From assembly GCA_023213315.1 (NCBI GenBank), contig JAKCPI010009365.1:1-64000 (forward strand): DNA of 64,000 nucleotides, in the 5' to 3' direction. The position numbers and the translations under genes are program-made. Of the stretch, positions 54,919 to 64,000 are shown one piece after another (the first letter of the stretch is position 1; each line of letters starts with the position of its first letter). The stretch is from Euborellia annulipes (taxonomy: Eukaryota; Arthropoda; Insecta; Dermaptera; Anisolabididae). The notes under the pieces are model-generated. The model worked only from the letters and a program-made list of their open reading frames with translations, ran no database searches and was not told the DNA's origin.

Positions 54919-55785
54919 TAGGGACACGAAAAAAGTATCGATACTTTCTGGTTTCGATACTAGTACTTTTTTACTCGATACTTTTACTTTCTCGTACCCT
55001 ATATATGAAATATATAGAGAGAGAAAGTATTGCGATCATGTCAAAAATTCGATGTCGAGATTTTGATGGATATACATGTTTTGAGGTCCCCTGAGTCCAA
55101 AAAAGTGGGTCCCGCAAATTGGTCGTGTGTGTGTGTGTGTGTGCGTGTGTCTACCTTCGAAGAATCTCAAAATAAGCTTTTGAACAAAATCGGCCAAAAA
55201 GTACTAGTACTTTACTGATGTACTTTTTCAGTTTTTTTCGATTTTCTCAAAATTTGCTCCAACGATTTTTTTTTAAATTCAAAAATCAATTAATTTTTAG
55301 ATGCTCTTTCAAATGTATATTCTCATTTTGCCGTTGAAATCTTCTGAAGACCACTTTACTCTTGTGCTTCATAGGAAAGATAGGAGAAATGGTTGCCATG
55401 GTAACAAAATATAAATATTTTCCCATACTTATAAATTTTACATCTGAATTCATATGTTCCGTACTGTCGGGAACTGAATATATGTCGACACAAAATATCT
55501 GGTGTGACAAGCACAGAACACAACTTTCGATTACCGAAGGTAAGAGAAAGTTGTGTGCTGTGCGACAGTCACACCAGATTTTTTATTTTATTTCTGTCTC
55601 TGTTTCGGAGAAAACATATATCTCTCTCTCTCTCTCACTTGCAAACATTATCAGGAGCCTAAGATGCCGAAAAAACTTAAAAAAAAGAGGAAAAATACTC
55701 ATACTTAAAAAAATACTCGATACTTTCCTTTCGATACGATACCAAGTACAAGTATCGATACTTTTTTTTAGATACCGTATCCCTA
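54919..55785. mobile_element. hAT-like element, 867 bp, TAGGGA ends, carrying a double-hairpin copy
   Basis: Duplication (A/G)CCGAGGG at 54911-54918 and 55786-55793. Ends TAGGGACACGAAAAAAG and the complement of TAGGGATACGG, as at 41247-42504, with the same 'gtatcgatactt' subterminal repeats. It contains a double-hairpin copy at 54983-55586. Confidence 0.88.
54983..55586 (+). mobile_element. double-hairpin element, complete with small deletions
   Basis: Left hairpin has the variant 'actttctcgtaccctat'. A (GT)n tract at 55125-55148 is followed by a deletion relative to other copies. Right hairpin 55495-55582. The 163-codon frame at 55362-55853 is a read-through of repeats. Confidence 0.9.
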
Positions 55786-55841
55786 GCCGAGGGTCGCGGG
55801 TTCGGATCCCAGGCAGTTCGATGATTTTATTTAAGGCATTT

Positions 55842-56104
55842 TTTTTTTTTTAAACATTCACACTTTTTTCTCATTCACACTCACACTCACACACACATTC
55901 ACACAGTCTTTTCGGCAACTTAGGCCATTTAAGACTTTGACGATAACCGTTGTAAGTAATATATAAATTGTAGGTTCAGGCATTTCTATTTAAGCCATCT
56001 GGTATCCAAATGGCTTAAATAAATTCATCGGACTGCCTGGGTCCGAACCCGCGACGTTTGGTATAGGAGGTAGGCACGCTACCTACTACGCCACACCCGG
56101 GGGC
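55842..56104 (-). mobile_element. SINE-1, full length with 14-bp duplication
   Basis: The duplication tatttaaggcattt is at 55828-55841 and 56105-56118. All diagnostic blocks are present. Inserted in an older SINE-1. Confidence 0.94.
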
Positions 56105-56163
56105 TATTTAAGGCATTTGGATACCAAAAGAATGCATGGACTTAAATAACTTATTTCTATCAA

Positions 56164-56480
56164 TATAAATGACAAAAAATTAGAAAGTTGAAATTTAATA
56201 TATATGACCAATTATAAAATAATAATTGTGAGATTTAATTATTCAATTTTTAATTTTAATTACCTATATCTATATTTTACTTTTGTAAAAACGCTATTTT
56301 AATACCTTTTCTATATTTTATTATATAAAAGACAATGTCTGTCTGTCTGTCTGTTTGTAACGCATAGACTCCGAAACTTCTGGACCGATTTTCATGGAGT
56401 TTTTTTTAATGGGTAGGGAATTTTCTGGGGGTGGTTTTAGGCTATCCTTATATCAAATTAGGGTAGGGAACCCCCCTTTT
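56164..56480 (+). mobile_element. dispersed repeat, possible Helitron-type 5' part
   Basis: 'gaaagttgaaatttaatata' to 'aaaagacaatgtctgtctgt' also occurs at 25935-26105. The following 'ccgaaacttctggaccgattt' resembles 43000-43030. The assignment to Helitrons rests only on the TATATAAAAGACA-type start. Confidence 0.4.
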
Positions 56481-56519
56481 AGGGGGTTCACAAATCTTGC
56501 ATAGGAAAGCATTGGAAAA

Positions 56520-58890
56520 CAGGTTCTAACTCGCTTCAAAAAAAATAGGATAATATTTACAATAAGACTTTTGCGAGTTTAGTACTTTTTACAACTTTTT
56601 CAGGGAAAATACTCCCTCATTTCCCTTTATTAGCCTAAAAGAGGTGTCGGTAAGCCAATTTGATCGAGATATATGCCAAAATAACGAAAATTTTGAAGAA
56701 ATACGAACGCCACATTAAGCATTAAAAAATGTATTATTACTTACTTTTTGGGTTTTTTCTTTCTCCATTGTAATTTAGATGACAAAAATCTTGCGCCTGA
56801 CCTATTCTGATTGAGATAACTAGATAAATTAATTAAATAGAGTAAAAAAAAAGATTAATAATTTTGATGATAATTGTTTATTTTTATAAATATTGAACGA
56901 TAAAGGAGCTAACTTCATATTGAATTAAGACTATTCACGACTATTTAAAAAAAAAAACCTTGAGTTTGCTATACTTAAGAATATCAACTTTTTTAGCCAC
57001 AATTATTATTTGAACTCTCTATATAGGCTACTATTAATATTATTATAAAAATTAATATTTTTCTTTCATTTTCACTCTTGGCTACTGAGTCCATTTAGGG
57101 ATTTATCGTCTTTATCGGAAGTTTCCAAATTCTTTGGAGGACCGATGCTCTTTTCATAAGTCAATTGATAAATTTTTTATAAAAATGAAATGAAATTTTA
57201 TATCACGATCAAAATTAATGTGTTAATCAATTTTGGGGGCCCCCGTATTCTACGGGGCCCTAGACACGCGCCTTGCTTATGATCCGTCACTGTCAAGAAT
57301 ATTTTAAAGAAGTTGCAGGAATCCCTTGTCCGAGAGCCGCCGGAGGCGGCTCGAGACCTTCGGTTAATTAAGGTCGGTTCTGTTTTAGATTAAAAAATAT
57401 TCATCCAGAATATTTTAAAGAACTTGCAGGAATCCCTTGTCCGAGAGCCGCCGGAGGCGGCTCGAGACCTTCGGTTTTAAGTTCGGTTATTTTATTTTTA
57501 GAAAAAAATTCAAAACAACTAGGGAATTCTCGGCTTTGGGTCGGTTCGGCTCGGTTCGGTTCGGTTCGGCTCGGCTCAGTTCGGTTCGAAACCATCCAGT
57601 TAGAAGCGATTCGGTAGCTTTTAAAAAAAAATTTTCGGGACCGAAGGGCCCGAAAATTTATTTTTAAGGGCTACTGAATAGCTTCTAACTGGATGGTTTC
57701 GAACCGAACTGAGACGAGCCGAACCGATCCGAAACCGAGCCGAACCGAACCGAAGTCGACACTAGTGACAAAACAACTTCAGGGGTCCCGACCTAATTGT
57801 TTCGGTCCTTCGGTTGAAGTTCGGTTTCCTTCGATTAAAAAAAATTTAAAACAACTAGGGAATTCTCAGCCTTAGTGACAAAACAAATAGCGCGCGTAAA
57901 TGGAAAGAACGAAAGAATCATGAATGTTGAGCTAATGTAAAAAAAAAAAAATATTCTTTGTTTTTTTTTTTTTAATGATCATGAAGTTAGCTCCTTTATC
58001 GTTCATTATAAAAAAAAAAAAAATAATAATAAACAATTATCATCAAAATTATTAATCTTTTTTTTACTCTATTTAATTAATTTATCTAGTTATCTCAATC
58101 AGAATAGGTCAGGCGCAAGATTTTTGTCATCTAAATTACAATGGAGAAAGAAAAAACCCAAAAAAGTAAGTAATAATACATTTTTTAATGCTTAATGTGG
58201 CCTTCGTATTTCTTCAAAATTTTCGTTATTTTGGCATATATCTCGATCAAATTGGCTTACCGACACCTCTTTTAGGCTAATAAAGGGAAATGAGGGAGTA
58301 TTTTCCCTGAAAAAGTTGTAAAAAGTACTAAACTCGCAAAAGTCTTATTGTAAATTCCCTCCAAAAAATATATTAATCAAATATTTAAAATAAAAAATAA
58401 AAATTCTTCCTCATAATTAATTAAAATACATTTATCTGGACAACTCTTGGCTAAATCCTATAATACGGTAAGTAAATTTTTATTAATATTGGGAAGTTTT
58501 TCCAGGGAGAATTCACCCTCCCTTCCCTTTATTAGCCTAAAAGAGGTGTCGGTAAGCCAATTTGATCGAGATATATGCCAAAATAAGGACAATTTTGAAG
58601 AAATACGAAAGCCACATTAACCATTAAAAAATGTATTTTTACTTACTTTTTTGGGTTTTTTCTTTCTCCATTGTAATTTAGATGACAAAAACCTTGCGTC
58701 TGACCTATTCTGATTGAGATAAGTAAAGAAATTTATTAAATAGAGTTGAAAATATAAAAAATAATTTTATCGAAAATTGTTTATTATTTTTTTTTTAATA
58801 TTGAACGATAAAGGAGCTAACTTCATGTTGTATTAAAAGTTAAAGTATTCACTGACTTTTTTTTTAGTAAAAAGGCTCGAGTTTGCTACA
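56520..58890. repeat. large inverted repeat plus a third direct copy
   Basis: A block of about 390 bp ('ggtgtcggtaagccaattt', 'cattgtaatttagatgaca', 'aaggagctaacttcat') appears at about 56575-56960 (plus), 57975-58370 (minus) and 58500-58825 (plus). The spacer of the inverted pair holds the TCGGT-rich region. No frame or termini were identified. Confidence 0.85.
57320..57870. repeat. TCGGT/TCGGC repeats and local duplications
   Basis: A 40-bp GC-rich word (ccgagagccgccggaggcgg) is duplicated 113 bp apart (57328, 57441). A run of (TCGGT/TCGGC) units at 57538-57590 is mirrored by ACCGA units at 57703-57755 around an AT-rich centre. The arginine/glutamate/proline-rich frames here translate the pentamers and are not proteins. 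Confidence 0.8.
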
Positions 58891-59005
58891 CTTATTAAGA
58901 ACATCTTTGGGTCCGCGGGCCACCGATGGAGACAGGTCTCTTTTGGTTCTTATATTTATTTTATTTCTTATATTATATTTCTTATATTTCTTATATATAT
59001 TTCAA

Positions 59006-60092
59006 CTCTTACAAGGGGAGGGCACGACCTTGGCATTTCATTTTGGGATGAAACTTCGGGTGATGATTGTATACCGTTAGGGGGTTCACCCCTTGAAATA
59101 GTAACGCGCAACGCTCAATAGATACGGAGAAAATGACGTTTAAAAAATTCAAAGTTCGCTTATATACTAGTTAGGCTTTTTATATGACTATGGCGACAAT
59201 AGTCTAGCAGGTAGCGTGTCTACCCACCAAACTGGCGCTTGGGGTTCGAATCTAGCCTCGACTTATTTTTTTTTTTTTTATTAAATTATTTATTTTATTG
59301 TTTTTATAATTAAATAAATTGATTATTTAATATTATAGATTATTTATTAATAGAGAAATTTTTGTGAACGTAAATGATGTTTGTTTGTTTTCCAACTGAT
59401 CTTTTAAAAAATAATTCATTGTTCTTGTAAACATTATTCCGCTTTAATTAATTGTGCTAGATGCCGAAAAAATTTTTGTTTCAAATGTTTTTAAGATGAT
59501 TATCATTCAGTCTCACGTTTGTAATAAAAAAGTATAATGTATAAATGCTTATAATGTAAAATCAAGAAATATTGATTGATTGAAACTTTTTACTTATTAA
59601 TAGCCTAAATTATAGTATTTTGAATAATAGTTTATTAAATAATAGTGTATTTATTTGGTAGTTATTTAAAATATTGCTATTGAATATAATTATGATTTAA
59701 AATTTAGTCTTTTTTTTGTTAGCAAAATAACACTATAGTTATTTATTAATAAATAATCTATAATATTAAATAATCAATTTATTTAATTATAAAAACAATA
59801 AAATAAATAATTTAATAAAAAAAAAAAAATAAGTCGAGGCGAGATTCGAACCCTAAGCGCCCATTTGGTAGGTAGACACGCTACCTACTAGACTATTGTC
59901 GCCATTGTCATATAAAAAGCCTAACTAGTATATAAGCGGACTTTGAATTTTTTAAACGCCATTTTCTCCGAAACTTTTGAGCGTTGCGCGTTACTATTTC
60001 AAGGGGTGAACCCCCTAACGGTCTACAATCATCACCCGAAGTTTCATCCCAAAATGAAATCCCAAGGTCGTGCCCTCCCCTTGTTAGTCATA
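59006..60092. repeat. palindrome with a tRNA-like unit in each arm
   Basis: Arms 59006-59345 and 59748-60092 are near-perfect complements. The left arm includes 'tagtctagcaggtagcg' (A-box form) and 'ggggttcgaatctagc' (B box GGTTCGAATC). The right arm has the same reversed near 59840-59905. The spacer is about 400 bp of AT-rich DNA. A tRNA-derived SINE that became part of a foldback element is the simplest reading. Confidence 0.85.
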
Positions 60093-60511
60093 TCCCGAGA
60101 CGCCGCCCGCCAGGCCTTCGGCAACCCTACCGCAGCTAGTTATTAATATAACGGTTAACGTCAAAGTCTTATATGGTCTAAGTTGCAGAAAAGACTGTAG
60201 TGCATGTGTGTATTATTATTTGAAATTCCTATCGGGATCCCCGTTTATTTACCCGAGATGCTTGAATGCATGAAGACACACACCTCAAATCCAACCGGCC
60301 TCTAGCCATCTACCGGCACCCCGTGTAGTTACATTATTTCCTATTTGAAGGAGGTATATAGCTGAGTGTTGATAATCAAATAGGTAGAAAGAATGAGCAA
60401 AGCAGCTAGTTATATTCCAATTTATTCATAAACCAGGGCAGACGTTTCGGTCACATATGGGACCATCTTCATGCTCAGGTTAATGTCTGAAAATATATAA
60501 TAATAAAATCA

Positions 60512-61260
60512 TTGTGTGGTTTTATGAAACCACGATGCAACTGAAACTTTTTCGGATCGTAGGCGTTTAACTGAAAATTTTCAGAAAATTATTCAATTAA
60601 GGTTATTAAAATCGCGTTTTTAATCTTAATTTAATAATTTATTATTATTATTTGAAATTCCTATCGGGATCCCTGTTTATTTACCCGAGGTGCTTACGTG
60701 TACGGAGACACACACCTCAAACCCAACCGGCCTCTGGCCGTAGCCATCTACCGGCACCCCGTGAAGTTACATCATTTCCTGTCTCTAACTCCTCCTCCTG
60801 CTCTCGTCTCTAGCTAGTGAACTAATCCTTATTTCTGGTTCCAACCGGCTCCTTTTATCCAACCTCTTCTATGCTATGGAGGATGTCCTAGTTTGAGGAG
60901 GGACTCCCTCAGCACCGGCGTGTAGCCTACTCCTTTCGAAGAATGCATCACTGAGAGGGAACCTTCTTTACGTCCCTTCCACAGGACGGGATGTCACAGC
61001 AACTCCCTCTCCTCGTAGAGTTGCCTGAGGGCTATTGTGGTAAGATCCTATATTCCAATCCAGGGCTTGCTTGAGGATTTGTTTACATTAAATAAATATT
61101 TTTATTTAATGAAAAATCCCGCACGCCAAGGATTTGAACAGGGATCTTCTTTGCAGAAGCTGACACCCTAGCTCACTACACCAGCGAGCCCTCTTAATTT
61201 AATAATTGGAAAATAGGAAATCAATAGACGCATGTTAAAAACTGTGAACAATATTTATTT
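60512..61260 (+). repeat. dispersed repeat with GTGGTTT hairpin end, split by SINE-2
   Basis: It is the second copy of 34808-35010: 'gtggttttatgaaaccac', 'ggatcgtaggcgtttaac' on the left and 'aggaaatcaatagacgcatg' on the right of the SINE-2 insertion. Confidence 0.78.
60638..61192 (-). mobile_element. SINE-2, complete with 13-bp duplication
   Basis: Duplication cttaatttaataa at 60625-60637 and 61193-61205. Minus-strand head: 'gggctcgctggtgtagtgag' (A-box region) and 'cctgttcaaatccttgg' (B box GTTCAAATCC). Length 555 bp; this is the reference copy of the family. Confidence 0.93.
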
Positions 61261-61265
61261 AGTAA

Positions 61266-61358
61266 TTAGCCGCGCCGCCCGCCGAAGGCGGGCGGCGCGT
61301 CTAGCCAGGAGGGCTTCGTCCCCCCCCCCCTGGATTATATATATACAGTATATATAGA
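61266..61358 (-). mobile_element. 93-bp mini-Helitron
   Basis: On the minus strand it runs from TCTATATATACTG after A to a 13-bp perfect GC-rich hairpin (CGCGCCGCCCGCC with GAA or TTC loop), then GCTAA before T. CTAA fits the CTRR rule. It is far too short to code and is mostly termini. Confidence 0.7.
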
Positions 61359-61359
61359 T

Positions 61360-61640
61360 TGAAGATTTGAATATTTTAAATTATTTTAAAAATTATATTT
61401 TTTCAATTTAAAAAATTGAATTATTAAATCTCACAATTATTTTTTTATAATTCGTTATATATATTAAATTTCAACTTTCTTATTTTTGTCGTCACGGATT
61501 GTGACGTCATAACTTGTAGCGTCATGGCTTTTTACGTCACCTCGCTACAACGCGACATGCTGATAGAAGAACCAAAAAATTCGTAGTGATATAATAAAAG
61601 TTTCACTTTAATAATAATAATGAATTTTTAATGTATTTAG
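61360..61640. other. AT-rich interval with a TGACGTCA word
   Basis: It includes a reversed piece of the 'gaaagttgaaatttaatata' repeat at 61433-61490 and a palindromic TGACGTCA at 61501-61508 (a CRE-type word), with further 'cgtcat' and 'acgtca' nearby. No gene lies next to it, so a regulatory role is not supported. Confidence 0.4.
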
Positions 61641-62320
61641 ATACAAAGTATATATACATGGAGAGAGGTACAGAAAAGCATTTGCTTTTAACTAATAGTA
61701 AATTGACACAGTAAAATAAATGAAAAAAAAAATAAATACAAATACAAGTAAAATTATGATGATGTAAAAAATGATGATGAATGAACAACAAAGGATCCAA
61801 GAGCCGACCATACACCCTCCATCAACCATCCGCCCAAAAGATCTCACTCTTAATACCCCACAGACAAAATAATAAATATTTTTCAACTCAATAATCTGCT
61901 TTGATCCAAGAACCTTTGCCAGATCGCCTAACGTTCTCTATATTTGTGACCCAACCTCCTTCTCATTAAAGTGTAGTGAGGGCAGACTGAGAAAATGTGG
62001 AACAATGATTCCTTCACACCTAAGTTACAGGTGCTACAGTCCATATTCTGATCTATTCTATAGGCGCACTTATTCACATAAAGCCTCAAAACAAATTTAT
62101 TAGTTACTCGAAGTTGGGCCAGCAAGTCTTGCAATGTTAAAATTTAACTTTACTCTTAAATAATATTGGGAATCGTATTCCGGTACACAAACAAAGAGCG
62201 ATTTGTATATAAGGCTAAAATTTGAGGTATTTATAAAATCAATATCCTGGGAAATCAGTTTCCTTCTGAACTCGACAAGCGAGTGATTGAGCAGGGACCT
62301 CACGGAGATCTGAAAATATA
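61640..62320 (-). pseudogene. LINE C-terminal fragment with zinc-finger-like motif
   Basis: The minus-strand frame ending at 61928 includes RVTNKFVLRLYVNKCAYRID, then CSTCNLGVKESLFHIFSVCP. The pattern C-x2-C, then H, then C, is the C-terminal CCHC motif of jockey/I-type non-LTR elements. The upstream frame (62303-62100) overlaps it in another phase, so a frameshift separates them. About 285 bp of 3' sequence follows. The reverse transcriptase domain is absent. Confidence 0.65.
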
Positions 62321-62488
62321 TAGTCTATAATCCTAGTCAAGTTATATTGGGCATACACAATTGTACGTAGCTGAGTGATTCACTCACCGTTCATGGTATG
62401 ATAATAATAAAATTTGAGGCATTATCATGATTGAGCTACGTTGTGTTTGCCCATTATAACTTGGCGAGGATTATATATATATTTTCAG
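62311..62488. repeat. inverted repeat, arms about 65 bp
   Basis: 'ctgaaaatatatagtctata' with 'gttatattgggca' is mirrored by 'tgcccattataacttgg' and 'atatatattttcag'. It lies just inside the right arm of the 60345-62589 palindrome. Confidence 0.8.
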
Positions 62489-62992
62489 ACATTAACCTAT
62501 CCTTGAAGATGTAGCCGAAACGTCAGCCCTGGTTTATTAATAAATTGAAATATAAACTGGCTGCTTACTCATTCTTTCTACCTATTTGATTATTTCCTAT
62601 CTCTAATTCCCTCTGCTGCGTTCGTTTCTAGCTAGTGAACTAATCCTTATTTCTGATCCTCTTCTATGCTATGTAGGATGTCCTAGTTTGAGGAGGGACT
62701 CCCTCAGCACCGGCGTGTAGCCTGCTCCTTCCGAAAAATGCATCTTCTTTACGTCCCTTCCACAGGACGGGATGTCACAGCAACTCCCTCTCCTCGTAGA
62801 GTTGCCTGGGAGATCCAATATTCCAATCCAGTGCCTGCTTGAGGATTTGTTTACAATAAATAAATATTTTTATTTAATGAAAAAATTCCGCATGCCCAGG
62901 ACTTGTTTGTAGAATCCGACACCCTAGCCCGCGTGTATGTGTGTGTGAGTGTGAGTGTGAATTAGAAAAATAGTGGGAGTGTTTAAAAGAAA

Positions 62993-63530
62993 TGAATTTA
63001 CTTTCAGTTTGTGAATTGATTAAATGACCTGGATTCTCTCATCTCATTAAATGATGAGATAGATGCATAGTGATTTTCGATTAAAAAAAAAAAAATTTTT
63101 TTTTGAAAACGAGATGGAATTTGATCTCCGATCCATTTCCAGAACTACTTTCTTCAATGAGCCAGCAAAATTAAATTTGCTGATTGAAGTTCATCACTTT
63201 CCCGAATAAATAGAAAACTTCAACCTAGTTTATAGTTTATAATTTTACAAAAAAAAACTATCTGGTGTGATTTAACTCAAAGTAGATTTTATAATTCCCA
63301 TTCCAAACTTGCATTTTAAATGTTGACTGCTTCAAATAAACTATGGGTATTTTTCAAAATTTTAATCTCATATTTGGACATTTTATACACAATAGGGAAT
63401 TCTAAATAAATGCAAAATTTAATAAGAATTGAAAAAACTTTTTTTAAATGTGTAAAAAGTTAAGGGGACTGAATCGAAATAAACATGCAAATCCCCATAT
63501 GGGGATTTAACATTAGCTCTATGGAACGAA
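62993..63530. other. AT-rich interval, nothing recognised
   Basis: It contains the opening word of a right-hand hairpin (tatctggtgtgattta at 63258) without its partner, and an AAATCCCC/GGGGATTT palindrome at 63490. No frame longer than 60 codons. Confidence 0.45.
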
Positions 63531-63534
63531 GAGC

Positions 63535-63684
63535 AGGAAATTGAATTTGAAATATTACATCACTAAAGTGTACTTCAAATAATATTCACGAAAAATTTTA
63601 CAGATATACTTTTTAAAGAACATATTAAAAAATAATTGTTTTATGAATTTTAAACAATTTTGATGGAGCGAATTTTGAGAAAAT

Positions 63685-63717
<33 letters not shown>

Positions 63718-63905
63718 GAAAAAATACTAATACTTGGCCGATTTTATTTAAAAGCTTATTTTACTTATATACAAGGGATAATAAAAAAAAAGGAAGCACT
63801 TTTATTGACTCAGGGAAAACGTGTATTTCCATCAAAGTCTAGACATTGACATGATCGCAATACTTTCTCTTTATATATTACATATATAGATAAGAGAAAG
63901 TAAAA
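63535..63905 (-). mobile_element. double-hairpin element, second subfamily, right hairpin missing
   Basis: Body words 'taaagtgtacttcaaataa' and 'tactttttaaagaaca' match 33918-34544. An A run of about 25 is at 63690-63714. The left-hand hairpin closes it (63865-63903). Confidence 0.75.
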
Positions 63906-63925
63906 GGATTCGACAAAGAAAATTA

Positions 63926-64000
63926 AAAAAATCTGGTGTGACTGTCGCACAGCACACAACTTTCGATTACCGAAGGTAAGAGTGTGCTTGTCACACCAGA
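63926..64000 (-). mobile_element. right-hand hairpin at the window edge
   Basis: The hairpin 'aaaatctggtgtgactgtcg' to 'gcttgtcacaccaga' is nearly complete, with a deletion in the second arm. The window ends here, so it may belong to a full element beyond the edge. Confidence 0.8.

Larger units (their letters stand above)
54871..56150 (+). mobile_element. SINE-1 host copy with two insertions
   Basis: The head (ggtgtaggggttagcgtgc, 54878) is cut by a hAT-like element at 54919, resumes at 55786 with 'gggtcgcgggttcggatccc' (B box), and is cut again by another SINE-1 at 55842. It resumes at 56105 ('tatttaaggcatttggatac'). The host is therefore the oldest of the three. Confidence 0.88.
60345..62589. 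mobile_element. palindromic hammerhead-type element, 2,245 bp with insertions
   Basis: An 11-bp duplication, ttatttcctat, is at 60334-60344 and 62590-62600. The arms begin 'ataatcaaataggtagaaag' (60371) and end with its complement near 62585, and contain 'accagggcagacgtttcgg' and 'ccgaaacgtcagccctggt'. The hammerhead cores are damaged: ATGAAGA in the left arm, TTGAAGA with a collapsed stem II in the right. Inside are a repeat split by SINE-2, a mini-Helitron, a LINE fragment and an inverted repeat at 62311-62488. Confidence 0.8.
60212..62933 (-). mobile_element. SINE-2, interrupted by the 60345-62589 palindrome
   Basis: The tail side (60212-60344) and head side (62590-62933) belong to one copy. 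The cut is at 'ttatttcctat', which is duplicated. The head region near 62890-62930 is diverged. Confidence 0.82.
60139..62992 (+). mobile_element. SINE-1 3' part, host of a nested stack
   Basis: The SINE-1 body 'cttatatggtctaagttgc' to 'tgcatgtgtg' (60139-60211) resumes at about 62934 with 'gtgtatgtgtgtgtgagtg' and 'gaattagaaaaatagtgg'. Everything between is later insertion, beginning with a SINE-2. Confidence 0.75.

Noticed and set aside
55362..55853. 163-codon open frame
   Set aside because: It runs through the double-hairpin element and hAT-like sequence and is not conserved between copies.
57401..57595. Arg/Glu/Pro-rich frame on the minus strand
   Set aside because: It is a translation of a TCGGT/TCGGC pentamer repeat.
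61499..61550. CRE-like TGACGTCA as a promoter element
   Set aside because: There is no gene or transcription start evidence nearby; the region is a repeat junction.

Overview
This window looks like gene-poor, strongly AT-rich chromosomal DNA from an invertebrate, most likely an arthropod. That reading is an inference from the Ty3/gypsy and non-LTR reverse-transcriptase remnants, from tRNA-derived SINEs, and from the mixture of hAT-like, TTAA-type, Helitron-like and hammerhead-bearing palindromic elements. I find no intact host gene, no rRNA, no convincing functional tRNA and no CRISPR array. Almost all open frames are 60-100 codons long and lie inside repeats. The only frames with recognisable protein content are broken retroelement fragments: gypsy Pol at 1-490, a LINE split across 22447-22662 and 24155-24560, a LINE 3' end at 36019-36853 and a LINE C-terminus at 61640-62320. 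One 46-codon exon-like frame at 46759 is of unknown status.

Layout. 1-1.3 kb: gypsy pol end, then Helitron and SINE debris. 1.4-3.5 kb: a satellite of about 324-bp units. 3.6-4.9 kb: an inverted repeat and a SINE-2. 4.9-6.3 kb: double-hairpin fragments. 6.8-9.9 kb: a large palindrome with a 1.7-kb insertion. 10.3-11.1 kb: a complete double-hairpin element. 12.66-13.84 kb: a 1.18-kb palindrome with TAA duplications. 15-18 kb: dispersed repeats and a hammerhead-like core split by a hAT MITE. 19-21.9 kb: tRNA-like palindrome, MITEs, SINE-2. 22.3-25.3 kb: a LINE interrupted by a hammerhead palindrome that is itself hit by a hAT element and a SINE. 25.5-32.4 kb: a CCCAGCTAGC element, several double-hairpin elements and a TAA palindrome. 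32.7-40 kb: hAT MITEs, a TTAA element carrying a LINE, tRNA-like palindrome, SINEs. 40.6-45.5 kb: double-hairpin copies, a large hAT element and a tandem SINE-3 cluster. 45.8-52.9 kb: MITEs, Helitrons, a second hammerhead palindrome. 53.8-56.1 kb: double-hairpin copies and nested SINE/hAT. 56.5-60.1 kb: large inverted repeats including a tRNA-like one. 60.1-63 kb: at least four nested insertions. 63.5-64 kb: double-hairpin copies.

Two systems stand out. First, several palindromic elements carry in their arms a sequence that folds as a hammerhead ribozyme (CUGANGA, stem II, GAAA, a short self-complementary stem III, then GUC/GUU/AUC, closed by stem I). The copies at 23703-23748 and 51021-51073 have perfect stem II helices. 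Penelope-like retroelements are known to carry such ribozymes, and the 11-13-bp target duplications here fit a retroelement. Second, a roughly 660-bp element is bounded by two different long hairpins that share the word ACTTTCTCTTACC. It occurs about two dozen times in 64 kb, and its right-hand hairpin is also found alone and inside a hAT MITE.

The nested insertions give a relative order of events, because many retain exact target-site duplications. All coordinates were read by eye, so ends of diverged copies are approximate.
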